Both the position numbers and the translations under genes were made by a program. Under the pieces are notes generated by a model, which worked only from the letters and a program-made list of their open reading frames with translations, was not told the origin of the DNA and searched no databases. This document shows, piece by piece, positions 8,462-17,856 of a DNA stretch of 64,000 nucleotides; the first letter of the stretch is position 1, and every line of letters starts with the position of its first letter. The stretch spans positions 744,001 to 808,000 of the forward strand of contig NZ_JAAZUH010000002.1 in the NCBI RefSeq assembly GCF_013185915.1. Direction: 5' to 3'. The DNA is from Stenotrophomonas bentonitica. GTDB lineage: Bacteria; Pseudomonadota; Gammaproteobacteria; Xanthomonadales; Xanthomonadaceae.

Positions 8462-9556
8462 ATGGCAAAAGTGCAGTTGCAGGGCGTGCGCAAGGTGTAC
8501 GACAACGGCCAGGTGGCCGTTCAGGGCGCGACCTTCGAAGTGGCCGATGGCGAGTTGATGGTGCTGGTCGGGCCGTCGGGGTGTGGCAAGTCGACCCTGC
8601 TGCGGATGGTCGCCGGCCTGGAGGAAATCAGCGGCGGCACCCTGAGCATCGGCGACCGGGTGGTCAACGACGTGGCGCCCAAGGACCGCGACATCGCCAT
8701 GGTGTTCCAGAGCTACGCGCTGTACCCGCACATGACCGTCGCCGAGAACCTGGCGTTCGGGCTGAAGCTGCGCGGGCACGACAAGGCGACCATTGCAAAG
8801 CGCGTCAACGACGCCGCGCAGACGCTGGGGTTGACCGAGATGCTCGACAAGCTGCCCAAGGCGATGTCCGGTGGCCAGCGCCAGCGCGTGGCGCTGGGCC
8901 GGGCGCTGGTGCGCGAGCCGGCGGTGTTCCTGCTCGACGAGCCGCTCTCCAACCTGGACGCCAAGCTGCGCCACAGCGTGCGCACCGAGATCGCGCAGCT
9001 GCACCGCAAGCTGGGCACGACCATGATCTACGTGACCCATGACCAGGTCGAAGCGATGACCCTGGGCCAGCGCATCGTGGTGCTCAAGGACGGGGTGATC
9101 CAGCAGATCGACACGCCGATGGCGCTGTACGACCGTCCGGCCAACCTGTTCGTGGCCGGCTTCCTCGGCAGCCCGGCGATGAACGTGCTGCGCGGGCGGC
9201 TGGACCAGGGCAGCGACGGCGTGGTCGTGCAGGACGGTGCGTTGCGTGCGCCGCTGGGCAACGCCACCATCGATCCGGCCTGGATCGGGCGGACCCTGGC
9301 CGTGGGCGTGCGCCCGGAGCACCTGCAGCCGGCGGCGGCAGGCGATGCGACCGCGTTCGACGCGGTGATCGACGGCATCGAGCCGGTGGGCAACGAGATC
9401 TTCGTCAACATGACCCACGGCAGCCAGGCACTGGTGATGCGCGTGGCGCCGCAGGCGTTGCCGGCGGTGGGCGGCACGATCCGCGTGGCGATCCAGCCGC
9501 AGGGGCTGCATTTCTTCGACGCGGACAGCGGCGAGCGGTTGAACCACGACGTTTGA
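8462..9556 (+). CDS. ugpC: MalK/UgpC-type ABC transporter ATP-binding protein
   Basis: A 364-residue ATPase of the carbohydrate-importer class (CUT1; MalK, UgpC, MsmX). It has Walker A GPSGCGKST, Q-loop MVFQSYALYPHMTV, signature MSGGQRQRVALGRALV, Walker B VFLLDEPLSNLDAK and the H-loop YVTHDQ. The C-terminal ~120 residues form the regulatory OB/TOBE part (LAVGVRPEHL). No permease or binding protein is adjacent, so it may serve importers encoded elsewhere, as known for MsmX-like shared ATPases. The ATG at 8462 starts MAKVQLQGV; an ATG three codons upstream (8453) is also possible. The symbol is by family and does not prove glycerol-phosphate specificity. Confidence 0.85.
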   Translation: MAKVQLQGVRKVYDNGQVAVQGATFEVADGELMVLVGPSGCGKSTLLRMVAGLEEISGGTLSIGDRVVNDVAPKDRDIAMVFQSYALYPHMTVAENLAFGLKLRGHDKATIAKRVNDAAQTLGLTEMLDKLPKAMSGGQRQRVALGRALVREPAVFLLDEPLSNLDAKLRHSVRTEIAQLHRKLGTTMIYVTHDQVEAMTLGQRIVVLKDGVIQQIDTPMALYDRPANLFVAGFLGSPAMNVLRGRLDQGSDGVVVQDGALRAPLGNATIDPAWIGRTLAVGVRPEHLQPAAAGDATAFDAVIDGIEPVGNEIFVNMTHGSQALVMRVAPQALPAVGGTIRVAIQPQGLHFFDADSGERLNHDV

Positions 9557-9558
9557 GG

Positions 9559-9688
9559 GTAGGGCGGCACGCGGGTTCGTGCCGCCGCCCGTTGGTCGGG
9601 CGGTGCCGGTTTCCGTGGGACACGCATGGCGTGTCGCTACCGGGGTGGGTCGAGACGCGTAGAGACACGCCATGCGTGTCCCACGGAA
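9559..9688. repeat. Cluster of GTAG (SMAG-type) palindromes at a convergent gene end
   Basis: A first palindrome begins with GTAG at 9559 and has stem GGCGGCACG / CGTGCCGCC (9563-9571, 9578-9586). It is followed by a 30-bp inverted pair, 9611-9640 and 9659-9688, identical but for one base. Each arm is itself a palindrome (GACACGC / GCGTGTC) ending in CTAC or beginning with GTAG. The block fills the gap between the ABC ATPase gene and ygfZ and may serve as a bidirectional transcript end. Confidence 0.8.
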
Positions 9689-9692
9689 CCCG

Positions 9693-10556
9693 TCAGCGGG
9701 CGAGCCCGTCCAGCAACGGCACGCCATGTGCTTCCACCCCGCCCACGCTCAACGCGCCCTCGGCCAGCTCCAGCGGCAACACCGCCAGCGCCAAGTCCCC
9801 GGCCACGCTGGCCACGGTGCCGATGTCTGCGCCGTTCTGCTGCACCTTGGCCCCGCTTTCCACGCCATCGGCCACGCGCAGCAGCTGCAGGGCGCGCTTG
9901 GCCTTGCCCAGGAAATGGGTGCGCGCCACGATTTCCTGGCCCGGGTAGCAGCCCTTCTTGACGCTGTAGCCGTTCAACCGGTCCAGCCCCAGCTGCTGCG
10001 GGGTCCACTGTTCGCGCTGGTCGGCGGCCAGCCTCGGCAGCCCGTAGCGCAGGTCGGACTGGCGCCAGGCCAGTTCGAAGCCCGCATCCGGCGCGGGCAC
10101 CCCGGCCGGCGCCGGGCCGATCTTCAGCGTGCGCGGCAGGGCGTCGCTGCCCACATCCAGCTCCAGCGTCTCACCGTCCACGGCGATTGCCGCGCCGCTA
10201 GCCGCTTCCGGTGCAGTGAAGCTGCCGGCGACCCACAGGTCATTACGCACCTCCACCTTGACCTTGCGGCGGAACACGAAGCGCTGCAACTGCGACGCAA
10301 TCGCATCGGCGTCGCCGTCGGCGAGCACCAGCAGCACGTGCCCGGCGTCCACCTTCAACAGCTGGAACACCGCCAGGGTGCGGCCCTTGGCGCTCAACCA
10401 CGCGCTCCACTGCCAATGCCGCTCGGGCAGGGCTGTGACGTCGCTGGAGAACTGGGCGTGGGCGAACACCGCCGCATCCGCACCGCGCAGACTGAGCAGC
10501 GCGTGACCGGAAAGCCGCGGAAAACCGATGAAATCGAGGGGCAGGTTGTCAGGCAC
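9693..10556 (-). CDS. ygfZ: Folate-binding Fe-S cluster assembly/repair protein YgfZ
   Basis: A 287-residue GcvT-like protein of the YgfZ/IBA57 family, which uses tetrahydrofolate and helps maintain certain [Fe-S] enzymes. The diagnostic block KGCYPGQEIVART with the conserved Cys is present, as is LKVDAGHVLLVL in the folate-binding domain. The start is set at the GTG at 10556 (PDNLPLDFIGFPRL follows); a TTG at 10607 is possible but would overlap the divergent SDHAF4 gene. Its place next to the succinate dehydrogenase genes fits a role in Fe-S enzyme upkeep. Confidence 0.88.
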   Translation of the reverse strand: MPDNLPLDFIGFPRLSGHALLSLRGADAAVFAHAQFSSDVTALPERHWQWSAWLSAKGRTLAVFQLLKVDAGHVLLVLADGDADAIASQLQRFVFRRKVKVEVRNDLWVAGSFTAPEAASGAAIAVDGETLELDVGSDALPRTLKIGPAPAGVPAPDAGFELAWRQSDLRYGLPRLAADQREQWTPQQLGLDRLNGYSVKKGCYPGQEIVARTHFLGKAKRALQLLRVADGVESGAKVQQNGADIGTVASVAGDLALAVLPLELAEGALSVGGVEAHGVPLLDGLAR

Positions 10557-10595
10557 GTGAACGGGGTCTAAAATTTGTGCGTTGCGAGACCACCC

Positions 10596-10769
10596 ATGAT
10601 AGGCCAAACAACCCCCACTCCAGATTCCGAACCTGAAGCCCCGCTGGTGCCGGAGGAGCAGACGCTCGTCCCGACCCCGGTGGAGCCTGTGGAAATCGGC
10701 GGCCGCGGCGGACTTGATCCGGTGCGGTATGGAGATTGGGAGAAAAACGGACGCTGCATCGATTTCTGA
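10596..10769 (+). CDS. DUF1674 protein, succinate dehydrogenase assembly factor 4 homologue
   Basis: A 57-residue protein. The first ~33 residues are Pro/Glu-rich and probably disordered. The C-terminal block GGRGGLDPVRYGDWEKNGRC is the DUF1674/SDHAF4 signature. In eukaryotes SDHAF4 binds flavinylated SdhA and promotes its joining to SdhB; a like role here is inference, supported by the position directly upstream of sdhCDAB. The ATG at 10596 was chosen over a TTG at 10575. The gene is often missed because of its size. Confidence 0.85.
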   Translation: MIGQTTPTPDSEPEAPLVPEEQTLVPTPVEPVEIGGRGGLDPVRYGDWEKNGRCIDF

Positions 10770-10825
10770 TCAGCATTGAGCCAACGCGGCATTGTGCCGC
10801 CCAGCCGAGACAACGAGCCCAGCGA

Positions 10826-11218
10826 ATGGCCGCCAGAGAACGTCCCCTTTCCCCGCACCTTCAGGTGTATCGCTGGCAGATCCAGATGGCCACCTCGATT
10901 CTTCATCGAGCGACCGGCATCTTTCTGTCTGTTGGAGCCTTGATCATCGCCGGCGGCCTGCTGGCCCTGATGATGGGTCCTGAATCCTGGAACTGCTTCA
11001 CCGGCCATGCCGGCAGCTGGTACGGAAAGCTGTTCCTGTTCGCATGGACGTGGTCGTTCGCCTACCACCTGTGCAACGGCATCCGCCACATCGTGCAGGA
11101 CTTCGCGATCGGCTTCAGCATTCCCGCCTTCGTGCGCAGCAGCTGGATCTCGGTGTTTGCCAGCCTGGTGATCACCGCGCTGGTCTGGGCGTATGTCTTC
11201 GTCGGAGCCGCCGCATGA
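10826..11218 (+). CDS. sdhC: Succinate dehydrogenase cytochrome b556 subunit
   Basis: A 130-residue membrane anchor with three hydrophobic helices. It has the SdhC N-terminal signature RPLSPHLQVYRWQ, then SILHRATGIFL with the quinone-site Ser/Arg region, and SFAYHLCNGIRHIVQD with the haem-ligand His. With SdhD it binds haem b and ubiquinone in the inner membrane. The ATG at 10826 fits the family start. Upstream in-frame residues overlap the SDHAF4 gene and are not SdhC-like. It overlaps sdhD by 4 nt. Confidence 0.95.
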   Translation: MAARERPLSPHLQVYRWQIQMATSILHRATGIFLSVGALIIAGGLLALMMGPESWNCFTGHAGSWYGKLFLFAWTWSFAYHLCNGIRHIVQDFAIGFSIPAFVRSSWISVFASLVITALVWAYVFVGAAA

Positions 11219-11601
11219 GCAAGTACCGCACCCCCCTGAAGAACGTGCGTGGCCTTGGCGCTGCCAAGACCGGCACCGAACACTTCGTGATGCAGCGCCT
11301 GACCGCCACCGCGCTGGTCCCGCTGACCATCTGGTTCCTGGTGTTCGTGCTCAGCCTGATCAACGCCGACTACGTGACCGCCGCCGACGCGGTGTCCAAG
11401 CCGTGGAACGCGGTGCTGCTGGTCGGGTTCCTGGTGGCCATGTTCTGGCACGCCCAGCTCGGCCTGCAGGTCGTGCTGGAAGACTACATCCACAACTCGC
11501 TGCTGGCCCTGGCGCTGCAGACCACGGTGAAGTTCATCGCCGTGCTCGGCGCGATCGTCAGTGTTTTTGCGGTCGCCCGCATTGCGCTCGGCGTTGCCTG
11601 A
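11215..11601 (+). CDS. sdhD: Succinate dehydrogenase hydrophobic membrane anchor
   Basis: A 128-residue protein with three transmembrane helices and the SdhD block HAQLGLQVVLEDYIHN, which supplies the second haem-b His and the quinone-site Asp/Tyr. The start is fixed by a 4-nt ATGA overlap with sdhC. Order sdhC-D-A-B is the standard operon. Confidence 0.95.
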   Translation: MSKYRTPLKNVRGLGAAKTGTEHFVMQRLTATALVPLTIWFLVFVLSLINADYVTAADAVSKPWNAVLLVGFLVAMFWHAQLGLQVVLEDYIHNSLLALALQTTVKFIAVLGAIVSVFAVARIALGVA

Positions 11602-11632
11602 GTCCAGGCACCAAGACAGGAATCCAGATTAG

Positions 11633-13423
11633 ATGTCCGCTTACAAGATTACGGAACACAAGTACGACATGGTCGTGGTGGGCGCCGGCGGTGCCGGCCT
11701 GCGCGCCACGTTCGGTCTTGCCGCTAAGGGCCTGCAGACGGTCTGCCTGACCAAGGTCTTCCCGACCCGTTCGCACACCGTCGCCGCGCAGGGTGGTATC
11801 TCCGCCGCGCTGGGCAACATGGGCGAAGACGACTGGCGCTACCACTTCTACGACACCATCAAGGGCTCGGACTGGCTGGGCGACCAGGACGCCATCGAGT
11901 ACATGTGCCGCGAGGCCATTCCGGCGATCATCGAGCTGGAGCACTACGGCGTGCCGTTCAGCCGCACCGAAGAGGGCAAGATCTACCAGCGCCCGTTCGG
12001 TGGCATGACCACCAAGTACGGCGAAGGCCCGGCGGCGCAGCGCACCTGCGCGGCGGCCGACCGTACCGGCCACGCCATGCTGCACACGCTGTACCAGCAG
12101 TCGCTGAAGCACGACGCGCGCTTCATGATCGAGTACTTCGCGCTGGACCTGATCTTCGATGACGAAGGTGCCTGCCGCGGCGTGCTCGCGCTGGACATGT
12201 CCGACGGCTCGCTGCACCTGTTCCGCGCCCAGGGCGTGGTGCTGGCCACCGGCGGCTACGGTCGCGCCTACTTCAGCGCCACCTCGGCGCACACCTGCAC
12301 CGGCGACGGTGGCGGCCTGGCCATGCGCGCCGGCATCGCCATGCAGGACATGGAGTTCGTGCAGTTCCACCCGACCGGCATCTACGGCGCCGGCTGCCTG
12401 ATCACCGAGGGTGTCCGCGGTGAAGGCGGCATCCTGCGCAACAGCAACGGCGAGCGCTTCATGGAGCGCTACGCACCGCATTACAAGGACCTGGCCTCGC
12501 GCGACGTGGTGGCCCGTTCGATGACCATCGAGATCCGCGAAGGCCGCGGCGTCGGCGAGCACAAGGACCACATCCTGCTCGACCTGACCCACCTCGGCCC
12601 GGGCGTGATCGACGAGAAGCTGCCGGGCATCGCCGAAAGCGCCCGCATCTTCGCCGGCGTCGATGTGCACAAGCAGCCGATCCCGGTCATCCCGACCGTG
12701 CACTACAACATGGGCGGCATTCCGACCAACTTCCACGGTGAAGTGGTGCGCAAGGTCGGCGACAACAACGACGCCGTGGTTCCCGGCCTGTACGCGATCG
12801 GCGAAGCCGCCTGCGTCTCCGTGCACGGCGCCAACCGCCTGGGCTCCAACTCGCTGCTGGACCTGGTGGTGTTCGGTCGTGCGGTGGCCAACCGCTGCGC
12901 CGAAACGATCAAGCCGGGCGCGTCGCACAAGCCGCTGGCGGCCGACGCCTGCGACAAGGCGCTGGGCCTGCTGGATAAGCTGCGTTACGCCAACGGCGAC
13001 ACCCCGACCTCGGTCATCCGCGACAACATGCAACGCACCATGCAGGCGGATGCTGCGGTGTTCCGTACCAGCGAGACGCTGAAGGAAGGCTGCGCGAAGA
13101 TGGCGCAGGTGTTCGATTCGTTCCAGGACGTGAAGGTCACCGACCGTTCGCTGGTCTGGAACTCCGACCTGATCGAAACCTACGAGCTGAACAACCTGCT
13201 GCTCAACGCGGTGGCGACGATCAACTCGGCCGAACAGCGCAAGGAAAGCCGCGGTGCCCACGCACACGAGGACTATCCGGATCGCGACGACGTCAACTGG
13301 CACAAGCACACCCTGGTCAGCGTCGACGACAAGGGCAAGTGCAGCTTCGACTACCGTCCGGTGCACATGTACACGCTGACCGACGAGGTTGCCGTGGTGC
13401 CGCCGAAGCCGCGCGTGTACTGA
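11633..13423 (+). CDS. sdhA: Succinate dehydrogenase flavoprotein subunit
   Basis: A 596-residue FAD-linked catalytic subunit that oxidises succinate to fumarate. It has the dinucleotide fold [13 protein letters not shown], the covalent FAD-His block [15 protein letters not shown], the substrate block [30 protein letters not shown], and the C-terminal [20 protein letters not shown]. The length is normal. It lies 31 bp after sdhD and 69 bp before sdhB. Confidence 0.98.
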   Translation: MSAYKITEHKYDMVVVGAGGAGLRATFGLAAKGLQTVCLTKVFPTRSHTVAAQGGISAALGNMGEDDWRYHFYDTIKGSDWLGDQDAIEYMCREAIPAIIELEHYGVPFSRTEEGKIYQRPFGGMTTKYGEGPAAQRTCAAADRTGHAMLHTLYQQSLKHDARFMIEYFALDLIFDDEGACRGVLALDMSDGSLHLFRAQGVVLATGGYGRAYFSATSAHTCTGDGGGLAMRAGIAMQDMEFVQFHPTGIYGAGCLITEGVRGEGGILRNSNGERFMERYAPHYKDLASRDVVARSMTIEIREGRGVGEHKDHILLDLTHLGPGVIDEKLPGIAESARIFAGVDVHKQPIPVIPTVHYNMGGIPTNFHGEVVRKVGDNNDAVVPGLYAIGEAACVSVHGANRLGSNSLLDLVVFGRAVANRCAETIKPGASHKPLAADACDKALGLLDKLRYANGDTPTSVIRDNMQRTMQADAAVFRTSETLKEGCAKMAQVFDSFQDVKVTDRSLVWNSDLIETYELNNLLLNAVATINSAEQRKESRGAHAHEDYPDRDDVNWHKHTLVSVDDKGKCSFDYRPVHMYTLTDEVAVVPPKPRVY

Positions 13424-13492
13424 TCGCGACCCCCGCCTACCATGCAATCCGCGCCTTGAGGGCGCGGGCCGCCTGAGCCAACGAGAGCAGCC

Positions 13493-14278
13493 ATGGCCGA
13501 GTTTTCCCTGCCAAAGAATTCCAAGATCACGAAGGGCAAGCACTTCCCCGCCAAGAGCGGTGGCAAGAACCTGCGCACCTTCAAGGTCTACCGCTGGAGT
13601 CCCGACGACGACAGCAATCCGCGCACCGACACCTACGAGATCGATCTGGACGCCTGCGGCCCGATGGTTCTCGACGCGCTGATCAAGATCAAGAACGAGA
13701 TCGACCCGACCCTGACCTTCCGTCGGTCGTGCCGTGAAGGCATCTGCGGTTCGTGCGCGATGAACATCGACGGCACCAACACGCTGGCCTGCACCCGCGC
13801 CATCGCCGACTGCGGCAAGGCCGAAGTGCCGATCTACCCGCTGCCGCACATGAGCGTGGTCAAGGACCTGGTGCCGGACCTGACCCACTTCTACGCGCAG
13901 TACGCGTCGATCAAGCCGTGGATCCGCACCCAGACCCCGGCGCCGCCGGACCGCGAGCGCCTGCAGTCGCCGGAAGACCGCAAGAAGCTGGACGGCCTGT
14001 ACGAGTGCATCCTGTGCGCGTGCTGCTCGACCAGCTGCCCGAGCTACTGGTGGAACGGCGAGCGTTACCTGGGCCCGGCGATCCTGCTGCAGGCCTACCG
14101 CTGGATCATCGACTCGCGCGATGAAGACACCGGTGCGCGCCTGGACGACCTGGAAGACCCGTTCAAGCTGTATCGCTGCCACACCATCATGAACTGCGCC
14201 CGGACCTGCCCGAAGGGCCTGAACCCGGCCCTGGCGATCGCCGAGATCAAGAAGTTGATGATGGCGCGCCGCGCCTGA
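13493..14278 (+). CDS. sdhB: Succinate dehydrogenase iron-sulfur subunit
   Basis: A 261-residue electron-transfer subunit carrying three clusters. [2Fe-2S] ligands are in [15 protein letters not shown] and TLAC. [4Fe-4S] ligands are in [12 protein letters not shown]. The [3Fe-4S] site uses [17 protein letters not shown] together with the preceding Cys. The N-terminus ([12 protein letters not shown]) is slightly longer than in E. coli. It is followed by a run of SMAG-type palindromes before sdhE. Confidence 0.98.
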   Translation: MAEFSLPKNSKITKGKHFPAKSGGKNLRTFKVYRWSPDDDSNPRTDTYEIDLDACGPMVLDALIKIKNEIDPTLTFRRSCREGICGSCAMNIDGTNTLACTRAIADCGKAEVPIYPLPHMSVVKDLVPDLTHFYAQYASIKPWIRTQTPAPPDRERLQSPEDRKKLDGLYECILCACCSTSCPSYWWNGERYLGPAILLQAYRWIIDSRDEDTGARLDDLEDPFKLYRCHTIMNCARTCPKGLNPALAIAEIKKLMMARRA

Positions 14279-14286
14279 TGACCCGC

Positions 14287-14421
14287 GTGACACGCATGGC
14301 GTGTCACTACCGGGTTGGACGGTCCGCGGTGACACGCATGGCGTGTCACTACGCGTAGCGACACGCCATGCGTGTCCACGTGCAAATGATCGAAACCGGT
14401 AGAGCCACGCCCTGCGTGGCT
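14287..14421. repeat. Four SMAG-type palindromes between sdhB and sdhE
   Basis: Two identical direct copies at 14287-14310 and 14329-14352 (GTGACACGC...GCGTGTCACTAC) are followed by an inverted relative at 14355-14379 starting GTAG. A different subtype lies at 14399-14421, GTAGAGCCACGC then GCGTGGCT. The element family is the GTAG palindrome described in S. maltophilia. The array lies in the mRNA between sdhB and sdhE and could uncouple their levels (inference). Confidence 0.85.
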
Positions 14422-14444
14422 TTACCGTATCCGGAGCCCGCAAA

Positions 14445-14693
14445 ATGGAAGAAGACGTCCTCGTAAAGAAACTCCGCTGGCGCTGCCGCCGCGGCATGCG
14501 CGAACTGGACCAGCTGTTCGGCCGCTATCTCGACCGCGAATGGCCCACCGCCCCTACCGAAGAGCGCGAGGTTTTCCTGTTCCTGCTCGACTGCGAAGAC
14601 GATAAGTTGTGGCGCTGGTTCATGGGATACGAGCAGTGCCCGCATGTCCACGCCGTACCGCTCCTCAACAAGATCGGCGCCCTGCCGGCTTGA
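14445..14693 (+). CDS. sdhE: FAD assembly factor SdhE
   Basis: An 82-residue SdhE/SDHAF2/YgfY-family protein that promotes covalent FAD attachment to SdhA. The family signature [16 protein letters not shown] is present, as is the W-x3-T-x-EER-type segment and the late [15 protein letters not shown] block. Its place right after sdhCDAB supports the assignment. The last 50 nt overlap the start of the YgfX-like gene, a pairing also seen in enterobacteria (sdhE-ygfX). Confidence 0.95.
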   Translation: MEEDVLVKKLRWRCRRGMRELDQLFGRYLDREWPTAPTEEREVFLFLLDCEDDKLWRWFMGYEQCPHVHAVPLLNKIGALPA

Positions 14694-15081
14694 GTGGCAC
14701 CCCTCGCGCTGGCAGCTTGCCGCGCACCTGGTGTTCGCCGCGCTGATGCCCTGGGCTGCCGCCGCGACGGCACTGCCTGCCGCCGCGCAGTGGCCGGCGG
14801 GCCTGCTGGCCGCCGCGATGGCGGCAGGGCAGGGCTGGCACCATGCCCGGCGCCCGTCCCGCGCCTTCGTCATCCCCAGCGGAGAAGGTCCGGTCCGGGT
14901 CGATGGCCAGCCGGCAGAAGGCTTCACCGTGCACGACCGTGGCCCGCTGCTCCAGCTCGGCTGGCGTATGGACGGCCGTCGCCAGGCCTGCCTGTTCTGG
15001 CCGGACACGCTGCCGCCGCCCCGTAGACGTGAACTCCGGCTGGCCCTGCAGGCCCGTCCCATTTCGCGTTCACGTCCGTGA
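14644..15081 (+). CDS. YgfX-like membrane protein (CptA family candidate)
   Basis: A 145-residue protein. After a short basic N-terminus with LEWHPSRW it has a hydrophobic pair of helices (~residues 22-65) and a soluble C-terminal part with [15 protein letters not shown]. Size, topology and the overlap with sdhE match YgfX, annotated in E. coli as the CptA component of a disputed toxin-antitoxin pair. Sequence identity cannot be judged here. The ATG at 14644 is the only in-frame start before the conserved part and gives a 50-nt overlap. Confidence 0.65.
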   Translation: MSTPYRSSTRSAPCRLEWHPSRWQLAAHLVFAALMPWAAAATALPAAAQWPAGLLAAAMAAGQGWHHARRPSRAFVIPSGEGPVRVDGQPAEGFTVHDRGPLLQLGWRMDGRRQACLFWPDTLPPPRRRELRLALQARPISRSRP

Positions 15082-15115
15082 TGGCACCATAGCCTGAACT
15101 GTCCGGCGTACCTGC

Positions 15116-16357
15116 ATGTTCAAACCCATACCTGTCTCCATCGGCCTGCGCTACCTGCGGGCAAAACGCCGCAACGGCTTCATCTCTTTCATCTCCATGG
15201 CCTCGATCCTCGGCATCGCGCTGGGCGTGACCGTGCTGATCACCACCCTGGCGGTGATGAGCGGTTTCCAGAAGGAGATCCGCGACCGCCTGCTGCAGAT
15301 GACCGCGCACACCACGGTGACCACCGACGGTGCGCCGATGTCGGACTGGCAGCGCACCGTCGACATGGCCCACAAGGACCCGCGCGTGGCCGGTGCCGCG
15401 CCGTACATCGAGATCCAGGCCATGCTCAGCGGCCCGCGCGTCCAGGGCGCGATCGTGCAGGGCATCGATCCGAAGCTGGAGCCGGCGGTCTCGGTGATCA
15501 ACACCAAGGTCACCAAGGGCAGTTTCGACAGCCTCACCGAAGGCAGCTACAACCTGCTGCTCGGCCAGGAGCTGGCGCTGTGGCTCGGCGTGGACGTGGG
15601 CGACACCGTGCTGGTGACCCTGGCCGAAGTGCAGGGCACCCCGATGGGCGCCATGCCGCGGCTGAAGCGCTTCACGGTGAGCGGCATCTTCGAGGCCGGC
15701 TACAACGAGATCGACCGCGGCGTGGCCTACGCCAACATGGCCGACCTCGAGCGCGTGCTGCGCATGGACGGGGTGACCGGCGTGCGCCTGAAGCTGCACG
15801 ACATGGACAAGGCGCTGGAAGTCGGCGTCGATCTCGCGCAGAACCTCGGCGGTGCCTACCGGGTCAGCGACTGGACCAAGCAGAACGCCAACCTGTACCA
15901 CTCGCTGCGCATGGAGAAGGTGGTGATGGGCATCCTGCTCTCGCTGATCATCGCCATGGGCGCGTTCAACCTGGTGTCCTCGCAGGTCATGCTGGTCACC
16001 GACAAGCAGGCCGACATCGCGATCCTGCGCACGCTGGGGTTGACCCCCGGCGGGGTCATGCAGGTGTTCATGGTGCAGGGCTCGCTGATTGGCATCTTCG
16101 GCACCGTGCTCGGCGTGGTCGGTGGCATCACCCTGACCCTGAACCTGGAGCGCATCCTCGGCGCGATCGAGTCGCTGTTCAACGTCAAGCTGCTGCCGGA
16201 AGACGTCTACTACATCACCGGCCTGCCGACCGACATGCAGACCCCGGACATCGTCATCATCACCGTGGTTGCGCTGGTCATGAGCTTCCTCGCCACCCTG
16301 TACCCCGCGTGGCGCGCCGCCCGCACCCAGCCGGCCGAGGCCCTGCGTTATGAATGA
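15116..16357 (+). CDS. lolC: Lipoprotein-releasing ABC transporter permease, LolC/LolE family
   Basis: A 413-residue inner-membrane permease of the Lol system, which releases outer-membrane lipoproteins from the inner membrane to LolA. The start [20 protein letters not shown] is the family signature, followed by a first helix, a large periplasmic MacB-type domain, and three C-terminal FtsX-like helices (from ~residue 270; [19 protein letters not shown]). Only one permease gene is present with lolD, so the complex may be a homodimer (LolF-like) or the partner is elsewhere. It overlaps lolD by 8 nt. Confidence 0.9.
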   Translation: MFKPIPVSIGLRYLRAKRRNGFISFISMASILGIALGVTVLITTLAVMSGFQKEIRDRLLQMTAHTTVTTDGAPMSDWQRTVDMAHKDPRVAGAAPYIEIQAMLSGPRVQGAIVQGIDPKLEPAVSVINTKVTKGSFDSLTEGSYNLLLGQELALWLGVDVGDTVLVTLAEVQGTPMGAMPRLKRFTVSGIFEAGYNEIDRGVAYANMADLERVLRMDGVTGVRLKLHDMDKALEVGVDLAQNLGGAYRVSDWTKQNANLYHSLRMEKVVMGILLSLIIAMGAFNLVSSQVMLVTDKQADIAILRTLGLTPGGVMQVFMVQGSLIGIFGTVLGVVGGITLTLNLERILGAIESLFNVKLLPEDVYYITGLPTDMQTPDIVIITVVALVMSFLATLYPAWRAARTQPAEALRYE

Positions 16358-17063
16358 GCCGATCAACCGCGGCGACGAAGTAATCCGTGCCCAGGGCCTG
16401 GCCAAGACCTATGCCGAAGGCCGCATGCAGACCCCGGTGTTCAACCGGCTGGACCTGAGCGTGGCCGCCGGCGAGACCGTGGCCATCATCGGGGCTTCCG
16501 GTGCCGGCAAGAGCACCCTGCTGCACCTGCTGGGCGGGCTCGATACGCCGACCGCCGGCGAAGTGTTCGTGGCCGGCCAGAAGATGTCCTCCCTGTCCGA
16601 CGGCCAGCGTGGCCAGCTGCGCAACCGCGCGCTGGGCTTCGTGTACCAGTTCCATCACCTGCTGCCCGAGTTCACCGCGCTGGAAAACGTGATGATGCCG
16701 GTGCTGCTGGCCGGCGCCGAGGTCAACGACGCCCGGCAGCGCGCCAATGCGCTGCTGGAATCGGTCGGCCTGGGCCACCGCCTGGAGCACAAGCCGGGCG
16801 AGCTGTCCGGCGGCGAGCGCCAGCGTGCGGCGGTGGCGCGCGCGCTGGTCAACCGTCCGGCCTGCGTGCTCGGCGACGAGCCGACCGGCAACCTGGACGA
16901 CAAGACCGCCGGCACCGTGTTCGAGCTGATGCTGGACCTCAACCGCGCGCATCACACCAGCCTGGTGCTGGTGACCCACGACCGCAGCCTGGCGCGCAAG
17001 CTGGACCGCGTGCTGGAGCTGCGCGAAGGGCGGCTGCACGCGCTGGCCCACGCCGACGTCTGA
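16350..17063 (+). CDS. lolD: Lipoprotein-releasing ABC transporter ATP-binding protein LolD
   Basis: A 237-residue ATPase with Walker [19 protein letters not shown], signature [17 protein letters not shown], Walker [16 protein letters not shown] and H-loop LVTHD. The segment [23 protein letters not shown] is typical of LolD/MacB-class ATPases. It powers the permease encoded just upstream (8-nt overlap). Confidence 0.95.
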   Translation: MNEPINRGDEVIRAQGLAKTYAEGRMQTPVFNRLDLSVAAGETVAIIGASGAGKSTLLHLLGGLDTPTAGEVFVAGQKMSSLSDGQRGQLRNRALGFVYQFHHLLPEFTALENVMMPVLLAGAEVNDARQRANALLESVGLGHRLEHKPGELSGGERQRAAVARALVNRPACVLGDEPTGNLDDKTAGTVFELMLDLNRAHHTSLVLVTHDRSLARKLDRVLELREGRLHALAHADV

Positions 17064-17082
17064 GCTGGCAGCTGAACAGCTT

Positions 17083-17108
17083 CGGGTCGACCGCTGCCGG
17101 TCGACCCG
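17083..17108. other. Strong hairpin after lolD
   Basis: A perfect 10-bp stem CGGGTCGACC / GGTCGACCCG with a 6-nt loop, 20 nt past the lolD stop. No T-run follows, so it is more likely an mRNA 3' protection element or weak terminator than a canonical intrinsic terminator. Confidence 0.5.
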
Positions 17109-17149
17109 GACCGGTGCATGATCGCGGTACCCCCTTGCAGGCACCTGCC

Positions 17150-17587
17150 ATGAAGAAGCTGATCGCCATCGCTGTGCTGGGCCTGACCCTCGCTGGCTGC
17201 GCCACCGGCCGGCTGACCAGCGCCGAGCGCCTGGACCTGTACCGCGCCCACGCCGCGCCGCCGCAGAATTCGATGCCGTACTTCGGCACGCTCAGCGGCT
17301 GGACCGAACTGGGCGACAGCGCGCTGGCGGTGTGGACGCGTCCCAGCGAGGCCTACCTGCTGGAGCTGCGCGGTCCGTGCTACGGGCTGAGCTACGCCAC
17401 CGCGATCGGCCTGACCAGCCGCACCTGGCAGGTCTCCGCGCGATTCGACAAGGTGCTGATACGCGATCCCAACCAGGGCCCGAGCGTGCCGTGCTTCATC
17501 GGCACGATCAGGAAGCTCGACGTGCAGGCCCTGCGCGCGTCCGAAAAGGAACTGCGCCAGGCCCAGGTCGAAGAACGCGCCGATTAG
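17150..17587 (+). CDS. Small lipoprotein, DUF6491-like
   Basis: A 145-residue protein with a lipoprotein signal ([17 protein letters not shown], lipobox LAGC). The mature part (~125 residues) contains [14 protein letters not shown], a Trp-rich strand region and two cysteines ([16 protein letters not shown]) that could form a disulfide. It looks like the DUF6491 family of Xanthomonadaceae; no function is known. The ATG at 17150 is chosen because the signal peptide begins there. The gene converges on yggX with a 4-nt overlap of 3' ends. Confidence 0.75.
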   Translation: MKKLIAIAVLGLTLAGCATGRLTSAERLDLYRAHAAPPQNSMPYFGTLSGWTELGDSALAVWTRPSEAYLLELRGPCYGLSYATAIGLTSRTWQVSARFDKVLIRDPNQGPSVPCFIGTIRKLDVQALRASEKELRQAQVEERAD

Positions 17588-17853
17588 GCCTCCGGAACGA
17601 ACCCGGCCGGCTTTTCGGCGCCACCGCCGAACAGGTACTTGACCAGCTCTTCTTCCAGGAACGCGCGATGCTTCGGGTCGCGCGGCGAGAGGCGGTTCTC
17701 GTTGATCAGCATGGTCTGGTGCGCGAGCCAGGCGCTCCACGCGGACTTGCCTATGCCGTTGAAGATGCGCTGGCCCAGCTCGCCGGGGTAGGGCACGAAA
17801 TCCAGACCCTCGGTCTCGCGTTGTTCGTACTGGCAGAAAACGGTGCGGGGCAT
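17584..17853 (-). CDS. yggX: Fe(2+)-trafficking / oxidative damage protection protein YggX
   Basis: An 89-residue protein of the YggX family, linked to iron handling and protection of labile Fe-S proteins. Diagnostic features are the N-terminal [17 protein letters not shown] with the conserved Cys, [26 protein letters not shown] and a C-terminal FL-EE-KYLF segment. It lies right after mutY on the same strand, the same mutY-yggX pairing known in enterobacteria. Confidence 0.95.
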   Translation of the reverse strand: MPRTVFCQYEQRETEGLDFVPYPGELGQRIFNGIGKSAWSAWLAHQTMLINENRLSPRDPKHRAFLEEELVKYLFGGGAEKPAGFVPEA

Positions 17854-17856
17854 GGG

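Noticed and set aside
14279..14421. A CRISPR array from the regular palindromic copies
   Set aside because: Only a few copies, unequal short gaps of repeat-like sequence, no unique spacers and no cas genes; these are GTAG palindromes.
11558..14497. A 979-codon minus-strand frame opposite sdhA and sdhB
   Set aside because: Shadow of the succinate dehydrogenase genes; no motif, low-complexity Val/Ala/Arg/His composition.
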